A DNA stretch of 64,000 bases, from NCBI RefSeq assembly GCF_014649815.1, contig NZ_BMTT01000015.1, forward strand, positions 89,726 through 153,725. Direction: 5' to 3'. This DNA comes from Streptomyces mutabilis (GTDB taxonomy: Bacteria; Actinomycetota; Actinomycetes; Streptomycetales; Streptomycetaceae). This document shows positions 1 through 13,120 of this stretch, in pieces. A program made the position numbers and the translations under genes. The notes beneath the pieces are model-generated. The model had not been told where the DNA came from. It searched no databases and saw only the letters and a list, made by a program, of their open reading frames with translations. Numbering within the stretch: position 1 is the first letter of the stretch; the number at the start of each line of letters is the position of its first letter.

Positions 1-22
1 GCGGTGGGTGTGCTGGGTGTCG

Positions 23-1303
23 TCATGCCGGGTGCGGTCCTTCCGGTCGGGGCCGGTGCGTGGCGTGCAGGAGTCCGGCGAGTTCGACCAGGTCGGTGCC
101 GGTGAGCCGGGGCAGTGCGCAGCCGGACAGCGTCCGGCACGTCTCCCGCCAGGACGCGGGGATCGCAGCGCCGCCGCCCAGGGCGCCGGTGAGGGCGCCG
201 GCCAGCGCGGGGGCGGAGTCCGCGACCCGCGAGAGGCAGGCCGCCGCCGGCACCGCCTCCGCGATGCGGCCTCCGGCGGCGGTGGCGAGGGCGAGGGCGA
301 CCGGGACGGTCTCGGCGGCGGCGATGCCGTAGCTGTAGACGTGGTCGACGATTCTGTGTTCCAGCAGCGGGACGAGCGCGAAGGTGCTCTCGGCGTCCGC
401 CGCGAGGGCCAGTGCCTGGCGGGCGTTGCGGCCGATCTCCGTCTCCTCGGGGAGTTCGGCGAGCGCCGCCGCCACGCAGGCGCGTACGCCGGCGCCGTCG
501 AGGGCGCAGGCCAGGGCCGCCGCCATCGCCCGGGCGCCGTGCACGCCGTCGCCGTCCTGGGTGTAGCGGGCGTCGAACTCGGCGAGGTCGGCGGCGGGGC
601 GCGGGGCGCCGGGGTGGGCGACGGCGAGGACGCAGGCGCGGACGCAGGCGGCGTCGTCGAAGTAGTGCGGGTTGTCGTGGCCGGTGGCGGGCGGGCGCAG
701 ACCGGTGGCGAGGTTGCCGAGCCCGGCCCGGACCGAGATGCGGGCCCGCAGCGGCAGCACCGCCGACTCGGCCTCCAGGGCGCGGTCCGTCGCCGCGGCC
801 ACCTCGCTGGCTACGGCGTTCCAGGTCAGGTCGATCGCGGCCCGCATCCGCCGCTCCCGGCTCAGGTCGCCGAGCGCCGCATCGTCCCCGGCCCGCAGCA
901 CCGCCTCCGCCGCGAACGCCGCCCACTCGGCGTCGTCGGAGGGGCCGAGGCGCAGCGGCTCCGGGGGCTGGTTCAGCGCGATGGGCACGGGGAGGGTGGT
1001 GGTGGCGTTCTGCTCGGCGAAGGTGTCCAGCTCGCGGGTGAGGCGGCGGGTCCACTCAGGCATCCGCGCGGCCCGGTGCCGGGCGGCGGGCCAGCCTGCG
1101 GCGTCTCCGGCGGCGAGCCCGAGGAGCAGGCCCTCGATGCGATCGCCCGCGGGGTGGTCGGGCCACGCGGCAGTGCGGTGCGTCGTGGCGGTTCCGGACA
1201 GCGAGCGGTGCCCGCTCCCGGCGGGTGCGGGCGCCTCCGGCGCGTCGGGCGGGGCGACGTACGCGGTGGTGGCCGGCTCCTCGCCGGGCCGTCCCCTGGT
1301 CAC
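23..1303 (-). CDS. ADP-ribosylglycohydrolase family protein, degenerate paralogue
   Basis: A 426-residue protein whose repeats resemble the ADP-ribosylglycohydrolase (ARH/DraG) fold, which removes ADP-ribose from proteins or small molecules using two Mg ions. The start is a GTG whose first bases overlap the TGA of the upstream hydrolase (GTGA), so translation is probably coupled. After a proline/alanine-rich lead-in, the family opening GLLLGLAAGDA is clear, followed by SDDAEWAAFAAE (the usual TDDTE metal site, weakened) and DGDGVHGARAMA. At the C-terminus, where the neighbour has GRDADTTAAVAGALAG, this protein has SRVADSAPALAGALTG, so part of the second Asp-based metal site is missing. I infer an altered or lost hydrolase activity; it may act as a partner of the upstream enzyme. 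Family assignment is fairly sure, substrate unknown. Confidence 0.8.
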   Translation of the reverse strand: MTRGRPGEEPATTAYVAPPDAPEAPAPAGSGHRSLSGTATTHRTAAWPDHPAGDRIEGLLLGLAAGDAAGWPAARHRAARMPEWTRRLTRELDTFAEQNATTTLPVPIALNQPPEPLRLGPSDDAEWAAFAAEAVLRAGDDAALGDLSRERRMRAAIDLTWNAVASEVAAATDRALEAESAVLPLRARISVRAGLGNLATGLRPPATGHDNPHYFDDAACVRACVLAVAHPGAPRPAADLAEFDARYTQDGDGVHGARAMAAALACALDGAGVRACVAAALAELPEETEIGRNARQALALAADAESTFALVPLLEHRIVDHVYSYGIAAAETVPVALALATAAGGRIAEAVPAAACLSRVADSAPALAGALTGALGGGAAIPASWRETCRTLSGCALPRLTGTDLVELAGLLHATHRPRPEGPHPA

Positions 1304-2811
1304 GCCCCCGCCTTCGTCGCCGTCTCGCCCGGGCCCGTACCGAGAGTGTCGTCCCGCGCGGGGGTCGGCTCGGACGCGCCCGCGTGTACGGAGGTCCGGG
1401 TCCTCCGGCCGCCGTCGGGTGCGGACGCGTCCTGTGGTACGGCGTCCGCGCGGGGGCTGGGGGAGTGGGTCGGGGGCGGGGCGTCGTGGGGATGTACGGC
1501 GTCGGTGCTGGTGCTGGTGCTGGTGCTGGTGCTGGTGCTGGTGCTGGTGCTGGTGCTGGTGCCGGTGCCGGTGCCGGCTGGTGGGTGCGGTGTGCCGTTC
1601 GGGTCCGTGGCGAGTGCTCCGGCCCGCGCTGCGCTCGCGCCCGGGGTGAGTTCCTCGTGCCGTACGGCATCCGGCTTCGCGAGCGGGTCGCCCCGCGCCG
1701 GGTCCGCGCCGGGGCCACCGACGCGCTCGGTGTGCCCGTCCCCGGCGAGTACGCCGTCGCCACCCGCCGCGGGAGTCCCGGCGGCACGCCCGGGACGCGT
1801 CAGGCGCGCCTCGTCCGCGGCCCGCGTCAGCAGATCGGCCACCTCCAGCACATGGTGTCCCGCCATCGCCGGCAGGCAGCTGCCCCGGGCCGGGCCGATG
1901 GCCGACGCCCACTCGGCCGGGATCGCGGCGACCCCTCGGGCGGCGCCCGCCAGGGCGCCGGCCACCGCCGCCGTGGTGTCGGCGTCGCGTCCCATGTTGA
2001 CGGCCGTCAGCACCGCGTCCGTGAAGTCGCCGTCTGCCGCCGCGTACGCCCCGAAGGCGAGGGCGACCGCCTCGGGGGCGAGGTCGGTCCAGGGATAACC
2101 GCCGATGACCACCGCCGAGCGGACGGCGCGTTCGCCGAGGTGGGCCGCCGTCATCGCCCGGCGCAGGCAGCGGGCCGTCCAGGAGTCCTCCGGGACGACG
2201 GCCAGCGCGGAGGCCACCACCGCGTCGGTCGACGCCCCCGCCATCGCCGCCGCGACCCCCGCCGCCACCGCCTGGCCGCCGTGGATGCCCTCGCCGTCGT
2301 GGCTGACCGAGCCGTCGATCGCCACCAGCCGGGCCGCCTCGGCGGGACGGCCCGCCGCGAACACACCGTGCGGCGCTGCCCGCATGGCGAGCCCGTCGCT
2401 CCAGGCGTGCCGGTGCTGGGCGGAGATGGGGGCGGCCAGCCCGCGGCGCAGGTTCTCCAGGGTGCCGCGCTCGCTGAAGCCCGCCCCCCGGAACGGGCCC
2501 TCCTCGCGGTCCGCGATCCACTCGTGCCAGGCCGTCTCCACGTGGGCCGGGGTGAGCGCTGAACCGTACCGGGCCAGCAGCAGCCCGGAGAAGATCGCGT
2601 ACTCGGTGTCGTCGGTGCCGGCCGGCCTCTGGACCACGTAACCCGTGATGCGGCCCCAGCGCGCGCGGATCTCGGAAGGCTTCATGTTCTCGGCCGGCGC
2701 TCCGAGGGCGTCCCCGACGGCCAGACCGAGCAGCGCGCCCCGGGCCCGTTCGCGGAGTCCGACGGCGTCCCCCGGCGCGGCGGCCGGCGGAATGCAGGCG
2801 GTGGATGCCAT
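1300..2811 (-). CDS. ADP-ribosylglycohydrolase family protein
   Basis: A 503-residue ARH/DraG-type hydrolase. The catalytic part occupies roughly residues 20-340: GALLGLAVGDALGAP, TDDTEYAIFSG (first metal site), HDGEGIHGGQAVAAG, and NMGRDADTTAAVAGALAG (second metal site) are all intact, so it should be an active Mg-dependent ADP-ribosyl hydrolase. The last 150 residues are low-complexity Pro/Thr/Ser/Gly sequence containing a perfect Ser-Thr dipeptide array from a hexanucleotide repeat, and look disordered. It overlaps the downstream paralogue by 4 bp (GTGA), giving a two-gene operon transcribed leftwards. The upstream 245 bp to the divergent metal transporter hold the promoter(s). The substrate cannot be told from sequence. 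Confidence 0.88.
   Translation of the reverse strand: MASTACIPPAAAPGDAVGLRERARGALLGLAVGDALGAPAENMKPSEIRARWGRITGYVVQRPAGTDDTEYAIFSGLLLARYGSALTPAHVETAWHEWIADREEGPFRGAGFSERGTLENLRRGLAAPISAQHRHAWSDGLAMRAAPHGVFAAGRPAEAARLVAIDGSVSHDGEGIHGGQAVAAGVAAAMAGASTDAVVASALAVVPEDSWTARCLRRAMTAAHLGERAVRSAVVIGGYPWTDLAPEAVALAFGAYAAADGDFTDAVLTAVNMGRDADTTAAVAGALAGAARGVAAIPAEWASAIGPARGSCLPAMAGHHVLEVADLLTRAADEARLTRPGRAAGTPAAGGDGVLAGDGHTERVGGPGADPARGDPLAKPDAVRHEELTPGASAARAGALATDPNGTPHPPAGTGTGTSTSTSTSTSTSTSTSTSTDAVHPHDAPPPTHSPSPRADAVPQDASAPDGGRRTRTSVHAGASEPTPARDDTLGTGPGETATKAGA
1504..1575. repeat. Hexanucleotide tandem repeat in coding sequence
   Basis: Nine perfect GGTGCT units (1504-1557) followed by three GGTGCC units (1558-1575) on the plus strand. 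Read on the coding minus strand they give three Gly-Thr and nine Ser-Thr dipeptides in the C-terminal tail of the first ADP-ribosylglycohydrolase. The unit is 6 bp, so copy-number change keeps the frame and only alters linker length. Confidence 0.95.
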
Positions 2812-3056
2812 GCGGCCTCTCCTCTCCCTTTGCGGATGTGTCCCCGGCGCGTCGCGCGTCGCAGCCTCACGGGCCGCAGCGTCACCCGGACGACATCTGT
2901 GCGGGCAAGATCACGGATGAGCGTCGAACGGTAAAGCCGCAGGTAAGACCAGCCTTTCCTTGCTGGCGACGCGGAAATGACCGGCGTAGATTGGGTTCTG
3001 TTAAAAAGTAGACCCAGTCCAATCTGGCTATCCGAACCAACCTTCCGGGGGCCCGC

Positions 3057-3788
3057 ATGGCCATCATCGAGACCGAGGCGCCGCTGCACGAGGCGCACCG
3101 CGACAACCACACCCACCGCGACGTCAACGGCGGCTGGCTGCGCCCCGCCGTCTTCGGCGCGATGGACGGCCTGGTCTCCAACCTCGCCCTGATGACCGGC
3201 GTCGCCGGCGGTACGGCGAGTCAGCAGACCGTGGTGATCAGCGGGCTCGCGGGTCTCGCAGCCGGCGCTTTCTCCATGGCCGCCGGCGAGTACACCTCCG
3301 TCGCCTCGCAGCGCGAACTCGTCGAGGCCGAGCTGGACGTCGAGCGCCGCGAGCTGCGCAAGCACCCGGCGGACGAGGAGGCCGAGCTGGCCGCGCTCTA
3401 CGAGGCGCGGGGTGTGGAGCGGGGGCTAGCGCGGGAGGTGGCCCGGCAACTGTCCCGCGACCCGGAGCAGGCGCTGGAGATACACGCCCGCGAAGAGCTG
3501 GGCATCGACCCCTCCGACCTGCCGTCCCCGCTGGTCGCGGCCGTGTCGTCGTTCGGTTCCTTCGCGCTCGGCGCGCTGCTTCCCGTGCTGCCGTTCCTGC
3601 TCGGCGCCGACGCCCTGTGGCCCGCCGTGCTGCTCGCGCTCGCGGGGCTGTTCCTGTGCGGCGCGGTGGTGGCCAAGGTGACGGCACGCAGCTGGTGGTA
3701 CAGCGGCCTGCGGCAGCTCGCCCTCGGTGGCGCCGCGGCCGGTGTGACGTACGCCCTGGGCAGCCTGTTCGGGACGGCCGTAGGATAG
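3057..3788 (+). CDS. VIT1/CCC1 family Fe2+/Mn2+ transporter
   Basis: A 243-residue integral membrane protein of the VIT1/CCC1 family, which moves ferrous iron or manganese across membranes. Visible are an N-terminal His-rich stretch, a first membrane region with DGLVSNLALMTGVAGG (the conserved metal-path helix starting with the DG pair), a second with AGAFSMAAGEYTSVASQ, a long charged cytoplasmic segment of about 80 residues rich in Glu/Arg corresponding to the metal-binding helical domain, and three further C-terminal helices ending AAAGVTYALGSLFGTAVG. These are hallmark VIT features. The ATG at 3057 is the first in frame. It stands alone between the minus-strand hydrolases and gltB, with a hairpin 10 bp past its stop. 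Export of iron/manganese for homeostasis is inferred from the family. Confidence 0.9.
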   Translation: MAIIETEAPLHEAHRDNHTHRDVNGGWLRPAVFGAMDGLVSNLALMTGVAGGTASQQTVVISGLAGLAAGAFSMAAGEYTSVASQRELVEAELDVERRELRKHPADEEAELAALYEARGVERGLAREVARQLSRDPEQALEIHAREELGIDPSDLPSPLVAAVSSFGSFALGALLPVLPFLLGADALWPAVLLALAGLFLCGAVVAKVTARSWWYSGLRQLALGGAAAGVTYALGSLFGTAVG

Positions 3789-3798
3789 CCCGGCTCGA

Positions 3799-3822
3799 AC
3801 CTATGCGTCGGACCGCATAGGT
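3799..3822. terminator. Hairpin after the VIT1-type transporter gene
   Basis: A perfect 9-bp inverted repeat (ACCTATGCG / CGCATAGGT) with a 6-nt loop begins 10 bp after the transporter stop codon. There is no T-tract, as is common for Streptomyces terminators. It could alternatively be an operator in the 373-bp gap before gltB. Confidence 0.5.
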
Positions 3823-4046
3823 AGCCGTTACTCGCTGGTTTCGAGTGCGTGATCCCCGGGCATGAGCCGTAAGCGCTGTGGGCAACGAGGCCCGCCGCGC
3901 ACCCGCGGAGTGGGCGACGAAGCTCTCTCCGCGCCCTCGGACCGACGGACATCGATCTGTCCGCCTCGGCCCTCGTAGCCCCCACCGCCGGGTACGGAAC
4001 CCCTGCCTCGACCCACCCGGTGTCCGCATGTTGGAACGGATTATCC

Positions 4047-4062
4047 CGGTTCCCGAGAACCG
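4047..4062. promoter_or_regulatory. Palindrome upstream of gltB
   Basis: CGGTTC-CCGA-GAACCG, a perfect 6-bp-arm inverted repeat about 100 bp before the gltB start. The half-site order (GTTC N4 GAAC) is the reverse of a LexA box, so it is not read as an SOS site. It may be an operator or a transcript hairpin. Confidence 0.4.
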
Positions 4063-4071
4063 CTCCATCAT

Positions 4072-4087
4072 GTAACCTGCACGAAAT
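4072..4087 (+). promoter_or_regulatory. Candidate GlnR box upstream of gltB
   Basis: GTAAC-CTGCAC-GAAAT matches the actinobacterial GlnR half-box pattern GTnAC-N6-GaAAc at all but the last base. It lies 75 bp before the gltB start codon. GlnR is the nitrogen regulator of Streptomyces and glutamate synthase is a plausible target. Only one a/b-site pair is evident, so binding could be weak. Confidence 0.45.
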
Positions 4088-4161
4088 TTTGATCTCCACG
4101 CAGAGGGCCAACGTCGTCCCTCGGCACTTGCACATGCCAGATGACGACGACGGGAGAGCCG

Positions 4162-8749
<4,588 letters not shown>

Positions 8750-8757
<8 letters not shown>

Positions 8758-10213
8758 TCCCAAGGGCTTCCTGAACCACGGGCGCGAGGTCGCCAAGACC
8801 CGCCCCGTCGAGGAGCGCGTCAAGGACTGGAACGAGGTCTACGTCCCCGGCTCCCTGCTGCCGATCATCAGCAAGCAGGCCAGCCGGTGCATGGACTGCG
8901 GCATCCCGTTCTGTCACAACGGCTGCCCGCTCGGGAACCTGATCCCCGAGTGGAACGACTACGCCTACCGCGAGGACTGGCAGGCCGCGCAGGAGCGCCT
9001 GCACGCCACCAACAACTTCCCGGAGTTCACCGGCCGCCTGTGCCCGGCCCCGTGCGAGTCGGCGTGCGTGCTCGGCATCAACCAGCCGCCGGTCACCATC
9101 AAGAACGTCGAGGTCTCGATCATCGACAAGGCGTGGGAGACCGGAGACGTCGCCCCGCAGATCCCCGAGCGCCTGTCCGGCAAGACCGTCGCCGTCATCG
9201 GCTCGGGCCCCGCGGGCCTGGCCGCCGCCCAGCAGCTCACCCGGGCCGGCCACACCGTCGCCGTCTACGAGCGCGCCGACCGCATCGGCGGCCTGCTGCG
9301 CTACGGCATCCCCGAGTTCAAGATGGAGAAGCGGCACATCAACCGCCGCATCGAGCAGATGCGCGCGGAGGGCACCCGCTTCCGCACCGGCGTCGAGATC
9401 GGCCGCGACGTCAAGGCGACCGACCTGAAGAAGCGCTACGACGCCGTCGTCATCGCCGCCGGCGCCACCACCGCCCGCGACCTGCCGGTCCCGGGCCGGG
9501 AACTCAAGGGCATCTACCAGGCGATGGAGTACCTGCCCCTGGCCAACAAGGTCCAGGAGGGCGACTACGTCTCCCCGCCGATCACGGCCGAGGGCAAGCA
9601 CGTCGTCGTCATCGGCGGCGGCGACACCGGCGCCGACTGCGTGGGCACCGCCCACCGCCAGGGCGCGGCCTCCGTCACCCAGCTGGAGATCATGCCCCGG
9701 CCGGGCGAGGAGCGGAACCCGGTCACCCAGCCGTGGCCGACCTTCCCGATGCTCTACAAGGTCACCAGCGCCCACGAGGAGGGCGGTGAGCGGGTCTACG
9801 CCGTCTCCACCACCCACTTCGAGGGCGACGAGGACGGCAACGTCCAGTGGCTGCACATGAGCGAGGTCGAGTTCGTCGAGGGCAAGCTGACCCCGAAGCC
9901 GGGCACCGAGCGCAAGATCCCGGCCCAGCTGGTCACCCTCGCCATGGGCTTCACCGGCACCGACCGGGAGAACGGCCTGGTCGACCAGTTCGGACTGGAG
10001 CTCGACGAACGCGGTAACATCGCCCGGGACGCCGACTTCCAGACCAATGTGCCGGGTGTGTTCGTCGCCGGCGACGCCGGCCGCGGCCAGTCGCTCATCG
10101 TCTGGGCGATCGCCGAGGGACGCTCCGCCGCCCGCGGCGCCGACAGCTTCCTGACCGGGGCCAGCGAACTGCCGGCTCCGATCCGCCCGACGGACCGCGC
10201 CCTCGCGGTCTGA
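8750..10213 (+). CDS. gltD: Glutamate synthase (NADPH) small subunit
   Basis: The 487-residue FAD-containing small subunit that takes electrons from NADPH and passes them through 4Fe-4S clusters to GltB. N-terminal cysteines in [18 protein letters not shown] and [12 protein letters not shown] provide the cluster ligands. An FAD-binding [13 protein letters not shown] motif sits near residue 150 and the NADPH-binding [11 protein letters not shown] motif near residue 290, with the [17 protein letters not shown] motif at the end. The length is standard for the family. Its ATG is inside the last codons of gltB (8-bp overlap). A strong hairpin at 10285-10325 ends the operon. Confidence 0.98.
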
Positions 10214-10284
10214 CGGACGGACAACCGTCCCGACGGACGGAACAACCGAAGAACGTCCCGTACAAAGGCGTACGGAACACTGAT

Positions 10285-10325
10285 GGCGCCTGCCCTGTCC
10301 CCGACCGGACAAAGGGGCAGGCGCC
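10285..10325. terminator. Bidirectional terminator hairpin between gltD and chitosanase
   Basis: An 11-bp perfect stem (10285-10295 with 10315-10325) and an inner TGTCC/GGACA stem form a long GC-rich hairpin between two converging genes. It lies 72 bp after the gltD stop and 22 bp beyond the chitosanase stop. Confidence 0.8.
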
Positions 10326-10346
10326 GTCGCATGCGCCCGCGGACGC

Positions 10347-11249
10347 CTACGGCAGCCGGTACGTGTCCCCGTACATCTCCCACACCAGCGGCACGTCCAG
10401 GTCCAGGTTCCCCTCCCGCAGCCACCGGCGCTGCGCGGTGTCGACGCGGGAGGTGTCGATGCCCGGACGCTTGGCCAGCATGGCCTCGCGGCGGACGTCC
10501 AGGAACGCCTTGAGATAGGCCTTCTCGGAGCCGGCCCGGGCCGGCGTCTTCGCCTTCTCCATGGCCCGCTCGCGCAGCCCGTAGAAGCCCTCGGCGTCCG
10601 TGTCGGGGCCGTGGAAGACCATCGCGTCGAAGTACACGAACTGGCCGAGCGTGCCGAGCCCGTCCAGCTTGGCGAGGCGGACCGCCGGCTCGAAGTAGAC
10701 CCGGTCGCGCTCCTCCTCCTGCGCCTTGCGGAACTCCGGCCGCTCGGCCTCCGCCTGCCAGGCGGCCGTGAAGCCGGGGTCCAGACCCTCGTGGGAGTCG
10801 GTGCCGTCCACCTCGCGCAGGGCGGGCAGATACGTCGCCAGGCCGTTGTCCGGATGCGCCTTCGTGTAGCGCTCGACCAGCGTGAGCAGGTCGTGGGTGG
10901 CGGTGCAGAAGCCGATGATGCCCGCCGTGTAGCCGCACCCGTCGCCGAGGTCGTCGATCGTGCCGTACGAGGTGCGCCACTCGGTCGTCGAGTTCTCGGC
11001 GCTGGACACCAACTGCTGGGCCAACTCCTTCTTCGCCGGGTCGGCGAGCCCCGGCGGCAGGTCGGCGATCAGCGCGTCGTCCGCCTCCCGCTCCTGCTCA
11101 GCCCGGCTCTTGGCGTCCTGTCGGGACGACTGGGCGGAGGACGCGGGAGGCGCCACCGGGGCGTCGGCCGAATCCGTCGGCATCACGAAGTACACCCCCG
11201 TGGCGATCACGGGAACGGCCGCGAGGAGCAGCACACCGGCACGTTTCAT
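10347..11249 (-). CDS. Secreted chitosanase, glycoside hydrolase family 46
   Basis: A 300-residue GH46 chitosanase, an inverting endo-enzyme that cleaves beta-1,4 links in chitosan outside the cell. Residues 1-20 form a signal peptide or membrane anchor (MKRAGVLLLAAVPVIATGVY) followed by a Pro/Ala/Ser linker to about residue 65. The catalytic core begins near residue 70: Glu85 in SSAENSTTEW and Asp103 in DDLGDGCGYTAG are in the same spacing (18 residues) as the catalytic Glu22 and Asp40 of the Streptomyces N174 enzyme, and GIIGFCTATHDLL follows. The start ATG is preceded by GAGAGG at a 9-bp spacing. It is monocistronic and convergent with gltD. I did not find a clear CsnR-type palindrome upstream. 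Confidence 0.93.
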   Translation of the reverse strand: MKRAGVLLLAAVPVIATGVYFVMPTDSADAPVAPPASSAQSSRQDAKSRAEQEREADDALIADLPPGLADPAKKELAQQLVSSAENSTTEWRTSYGTIDDLGDGCGYTAGIIGFCTATHDLLTLVERYTKAHPDNGLATYLPALREVDGTDSHEGLDPGFTAAWQAEAERPEFRKAQEEERDRVYFEPAVRLAKLDGLGTLGQFVYFDAMVFHGPDTDAEGFYGLRERAMEKAKTPARAGSEKAYLKAFLDVRREAMLAKRPGIDTSRVDTAQRRWLREGNLDLDVPLVWEMYGDTYRLP

Positions 11250-11262
11250 CGGGAAATACCTC

Positions 11263-12192
11263 TCATAGGGAAATGCCTCCGCCTGTCAGTTCCGTCACCC
11301 TGCCCACCGCGGCGACCGCCAGCAGCGCCACCAGCACCGCGCACGCCACCGCCTGCACCGCCGTCCGGCGCCCGTCCCGGGGCGCGTACGCGAACGCCAG
11401 CGCCACCGCGCCGCCCGCCAGCAGACCGCCCAGGTGCCCCTGCCAGGAAGTGAACCCGGCGGACACCACCAGCCACAGCAACAGGAGCATCATGAAACGG
11501 TTGACCGCGGCCAGGTCCGCGCCCAGCCGGCGGTGCAGGACGTAGTACGCGGCACCCACGCCGAAGACCGCCCCCGACGCGCCGACCGACGACTGCCCGG
11601 GATCGGCCAGGACCAGCTGCACGACCGAACCTCCCAGCGCGGACAACAGATACAGGACCACGAAGCGGAGCCGACCCAGCATCCGCTCCACCACGCGCCC
11701 CAGTTGCCACAGCGCCAGCATGTTCATGGTGATGTGCAGGATCCCGAAGGCGCCCTCGAAGGGCGACAGGTGGAGGAAGGAGCTCGTGAGCATCCGCTCC
11801 CACTCGCCGGCGGCGACGCCCTCCGCCCGCAAGTGCCCGAAGTACGCGCTCTCGTAGACGTAGTGGCCGCCGTCCTGCCCGACCAGCCGCGCACCGACCA
11901 TCGAGAACCGGTCCACGATCTCCGGCCGCACCGCCTCGGCCAGATACGCGACCACGTTCAGCGCGAACAGCGCGTACGTCACCACGGGCGACGCCGGGAC
12001 CCGGCCGCCCGCGATGGTCCGCGCCCGCCGGAGCGACCGCGCCCCCTCCTTCACGCATGCGCGGCACTGGTGGCCGACGGGGGCCTCACGCATGCAGTCC
12101 GGACAGATGAACCGCTCGCAGCGGGTGCAGCGGACGTGGCACTCCACCGCCGGATGGCGGTAGCAGGTCGTGACGGTGGACTCGGAATCCAC
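11263..12192 (-). CDS. Rhomboid family intramembrane serine protease with N-terminal zinc-binding domain
   Basis: A 309-residue rhomboid protease that cuts substrates within the membrane. The start is a GTG with GAGGAG 6 bp upstream. The N-terminus (residues 10-46) carries paired cysteines and histidines, CYRHP, CTRCERFICPDC and CRAC, like a B-box-type zinc finger. Six or more hydrophobic segments follow, with HITMN (His153, Asn157) in the second helix, the nucleophile Ser206 in GASGAVFG and the catalytic His253 in WQGHLGG. All active-site residues are present. It ends 13 bp before the chitosanase start, on the same strand, and is divergent from the vWA gene. Confidence 0.93.
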   Translation of the reverse strand: MDSESTVTTCYRHPAVECHVRCTRCERFICPDCMREAPVGHQCRACVKEGARSLRRARTIAGGRVPASPVVTYALFALNVVAYLAEAVRPEIVDRFSMVGARLVGQDGGHYVYESAYFGHLRAEGVAAGEWERMLTSSFLHLSPFEGAFGILHITMNMLALWQLGRVVERMLGRLRFVVLYLLSALGGSVVQLVLADPGQSSVGASGAVFGVGAAYYVLHRRLGADLAAVNRFMMLLLLWLVVSAGFTSWQGHLGGLLAGGAVALAFAYAPRDGRRTAVQAVACAVLVALLAVAAVGRVTELTGGGISL

Positions 12193-12345
12193 AGCCGGCT
12201 CCTCGGGGCGGGACGGACGGTGAGCCGGTGGGGACGGCGGCGAACAAAATAGCGAACGCCTGTGGACGAGCTGAGAGGCGGGGTGCGCCGTGCCGTAACC
12301 TCGGCAGCCAGAAGCCGCAAGCCCAGGGGTGACGGGGGAGTCCGC

Positions 12346-13068
12346 ATGGCCGCGATCAGTCTCACCAAGGTGCAGGAGACGGCGCCCGCGCTGGTCGATC
12401 TGTACAAGCGCGCCGGTGTGTCGCTGACGGAACACGGGCTGGAGGCGACCCGGGCCGCGGTCTACCTCGTCGTCGACTACTCCGGGTCGATGAAGCCGTA
12501 CTACAAGGACGGCAGCGTGCAGGCCCTCGCCGACCGGGTGCTGGGGCTGTCCGCCCACCTCGACGACGACGGCACCGTGCCCGTGGTGTTCTTCTCCACG
12601 GACGTCGACGCCGTCACCGAGATCACCCTCGCCGACCACCGGGGACGCATCGAGCGGATCGTGGCCGACCTCGGACACATGGGCAAGACCAGCTACCACC
12701 TGGCCATGGACGCCGTCATCGACCACTACCTCGACAGCGGCGCCACCCACCCCGCCCTCGTCGTCTTCCAGACCGACGGCGGCCCGATCAACCGGCTCGC
12801 CGCCGAGCGGTACCTGTGCAAGGCGGCGTCCCTGCCGCTGTTCTGGCAGTTCGTCGGCTTCGGCGACCCGGGCAGCCGCCAGTTCGAGTACCTGCGCAAA
12901 CTCGACGAACTGGCGGTGCCGGACAAGCGGGTCGTCGACAACGCCGGGTTCTTCCACGCCGGCCGCGACCCGCGGAAGGTTTCCGACGCCGAGCTGTACG
13001 ACCGCCTGGTGGGCGAGTTCCCCAAGTGGCTCGTGGCCGCACGGGCGCAGGGCATCGTGCGGCCGTAG
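12346..13068 (+). CDS. vWA-domain protein, tellurium-resistance (TerF-like) type
   Basis: A 240-residue protein made almost wholly of a von Willebrand factor A domain. The ATG at 12346 is preceded by GGGGGAG at 5 bp. After a 35-residue lead-in (SLTKVQETAPALVDLYKRAG) typical of the vWA proteins found with TerD families, the metal-ion-dependent adhesion site reads DYSGSM (Asp44, Ser46, Ser48), with the later Thr and Asp of the site in GKTSYHLAMD and VFQTDGGP. The family binds a divalent ion and mediates protein contacts; it is often linked to tellurite and stress resistance. No ter genes are adjacent here, so the function remains general. Confidence 0.88.
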   Translation: MAAISLTKVQETAPALVDLYKRAGVSLTEHGLEATRAAVYLVVDYSGSMKPYYKDGSVQALADRVLGLSAHLDDDGTVPVVFFSTDVDAVTEITLADHRGRIERIVADLGHMGKTSYHLAMDAVIDHYLDSGATHPALVVFQTDGGPINRLAAERYLCKAASLPLFWQFVGFGDPGSRQFEYLRKLDELAVPDKRVVDNAGFFHAGRDPRKVSDAELYDRLVGEFPKWLVAARAQGIVRP

Positions 13069-13120
13069 GGAAGGGAGCGTGCGGCACCGGCGCCGCCCCC
13101 TGGAGCTCCTCGGCGACCCG

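Noticed and set aside
1504-1575. Possible CRISPR-like repeat
   Set aside because: It is a continuous 6-bp tandem array with no spacers, inside a coding frame.
4047-4062. LexA/SOS box upstream of gltB
   Set aside because: The half-sites are GTTC-N4-GAAC, opposite to the GAAC-N4-GTTC order of the box.
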